DNA from: an uncultured Phycisphaerales bacterium
Lineage (GTDB): Bacteria > Planctomycetota > Phycisphaerae > Sedimentisphaerales > Anaerohalosphaeraceae
Assembly: GCA_937868095.1 (NCBI GenBank)
Contig: CALMLO010000036.1
Coordinates: forward strand, 124,001 to 188,000
Length of the DNA: 64,000 nucleotides
Direction: 5' to 3'
Made by a program: the position numbers and the translations under genes. The notes under the pieces were generated by a model. That model saw only the letters and a program-made list of their open reading frames with translations, did no database searches and had not been told where the DNA came from. Below are positions 63,300-64,000 of the stretch, piece after piece (position 1 is the first letter of the stretch; each line of letters starts with the position of its first letter).

Positions 63300-64000
63300 A
63301 TGGGCAAGGAGGAGTATTACGCGCATTCAGACCCGTCCGGCGCAAGGCCGGATGAGGGAGGCCGATGGCAGCCGTTGGGTGAGCATCTTGAACAAACGGC
63401 TCAATTGGCTCGGGACTTCGCAGAGGCGTTTGAGGCGGGCGAGTGGGGGTATTTAGCGGGGCTGTGGCATGACAGCGGCAAATTCAGCGAAGAATTTCAA
63501 CGTTTTCTCAGAGAGTCATGCAATGCGCACATTGAGCAGCGGAGCCGGGTCGATCATTCCACGTATGGTGCCCAGAAGGCCTATCAGAAATGGCCGCAAG
63601 GAGAAGGCAAAACCCTTGCTTATGTGATTGCGGGACATCATGCCGGCCTTCCTGACGGCCGTTCTAACGAAGAGTCTTGCCTGACAAGAAGGATTGAAAG
63701 AAGATTACCCTATCAGTTCCACTGTCCGGAATCACTGTTTGAGCAAAAACAGCCAACTCTGCCCTTTGCTCTGGACAGGCAAAGGTTTTGTTTTGAACTT
63801 GTTTTCTTTATCCGAATGCTGTTTTCCTGTCTGGCTGACGGCGATTTTCTGGATACGGAAAAGCATATAGCCCCTGAAAAGGCCGGCATTCGCGAGAAAG
63901 ATAAGGTTGAATTCAACAGGTTATACGAGAAGCTGGAAAGCCATCTTTCCACATTGCAGGAACAATCTGCTAAGACATGGGTCAATGCTATCCGCTCCGG
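63300..64000 (+). CDS. cas3: CRISPR-associated Cas3, N-terminal HD nuclease part (3' truncated by the window)
   Basis: An open frame from ATG 63300 runs off the right edge (233 full codons visible). It reads as the HD-nuclease domain of type I Cas3, which degrades DNA selected by Cascade. Motifs in order: YYAHSDPSG (His9), LGEHLEQTA (His29), GLWHDSGKFSEEFQ (His57-Asp58), VDHSTYGAQ (His86), AGHHAGLPDG (His113-His114) and LFSCLADGDFLDTE. The helicase half is expected beyond 64000. The pattern 'GLWHD.GKFSEEFQ' with 'H.GLPDG' fits I-C-like and related Cas3, but the subtype cannot be fixed. ACAGG stands a few bases before the ATG. Confidence 0.88.
   Translation, partial: MGKEEYYAHSDPSGARPDEGGRWQPLGEHLEQTAQLARDFAEAFEAGEWGYLAGLWHDSGKFSEEFQRFLRESCNAHIEQRSRVDHSTYGAQKAYQKWPQGEGKTLAYVIAGHHAGLPDGRSNEESCLTRRIERRLPYQFHCPESLFEQKQPTLPFALDRQRFCFELVFFIRMLFSCLADGDFLDTEKHIAPEKAGIREKDKVEFNRLYEKLESHLSTLQEQSAKTWVNAIRS

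Overview
The window reads as a bacterial chromosome segment of the phylum Planctomycetota, most likely class Phycisphaerae. This is inferred from gene content: a short ECF sigma factor overlapping a FecR/LamG membrane protein, a PEP-CTERM protein, giant secreted LamG/CBM6 proteins ending in a dockerin-like tail, a fused AroDE, both GlnRS and GluRS, and a GluRS with a long insert after its KLSKR loop. The bulk is moderately GC-rich. One block, about 28.8-32.4 kb, is visibly AT-rich and holds a restriction-modification system.

Layout. 0-0.4 kb: end of an SNF-type sodium symporter, a small membrane partner and a terminator. 0.45-7.1 kb: MazG-like protein and Rrf2 regulator; an RsbV/RsbW-type partner-switch pair behind a good promoter; a YfiR-like protein overlapping a hybrid histidine kinase (CHASE8-like, HAMP, HisKA, HATPase, REC, HPt). 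6.7-13.6 kb, minus strand: ACT-like protein-cysK-mazG, C_GCAxxG_C_C protein, hisD, a secreted protein, a LOG-family protein and aconitase. 13.8-27.6 kb: phosphoesterase, tRNA-Leu, membrane protein, glnS/gltX divergent pair, PfkB kinase, thpR, recA, alaS, YkgJ-type protein, HAD phosphatase, sugar-nucleotide epimerase, DUF503. 27.6-28.9 kb: about 1.35 kb of G-rich, degenerate-repeat DNA without a convincing gene.

28.9-32.3 kb: AlwI-type restriction endonuclease and two beta-class DNA methyltransferases in one tight operon, followed by a tRNA-like hairpin, tRNA-Ser, queE and tRNA-Leu. 33.7-47.3 kb: secretion and polysaccharide region with sigma factor, FecR/LamG anti-sigma-like protein, pseudopilin-like protein, PEP-CTERM protein, a LamG/Ig protein, a GH128-like glucanase and a gingipain-type C25 protease. 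The last two share a nearly identical 597-bp 3' end. 47.4-54.6 kb: Nudix hydrolase, M14 peptidase, redoxin, aroDE, argG, prepilin peptidase and OmpA lipoprotein.

54.6-62.8 kb, minus strand: an operon-like run of hotdog dehydratase, long ACP, second hotdog dehydratase, a ketosynthase-like subunit with its active-site Cys replaced by Glu, an intact ketosynthase, serS and comEC. This looks like a minimal heterodimeric (KS/chain-length-factor-like) type II fatty-acid or polyketide pathway and is the most interesting system fully inside the window. At the right edge, after tRNA-Cys, the HD-nuclease half of a Cas3 gene begins behind a good promoter. A type I CRISPR-Cas locus therefore probably continues beyond base 64000. 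No CRISPR array is visible inside the window.
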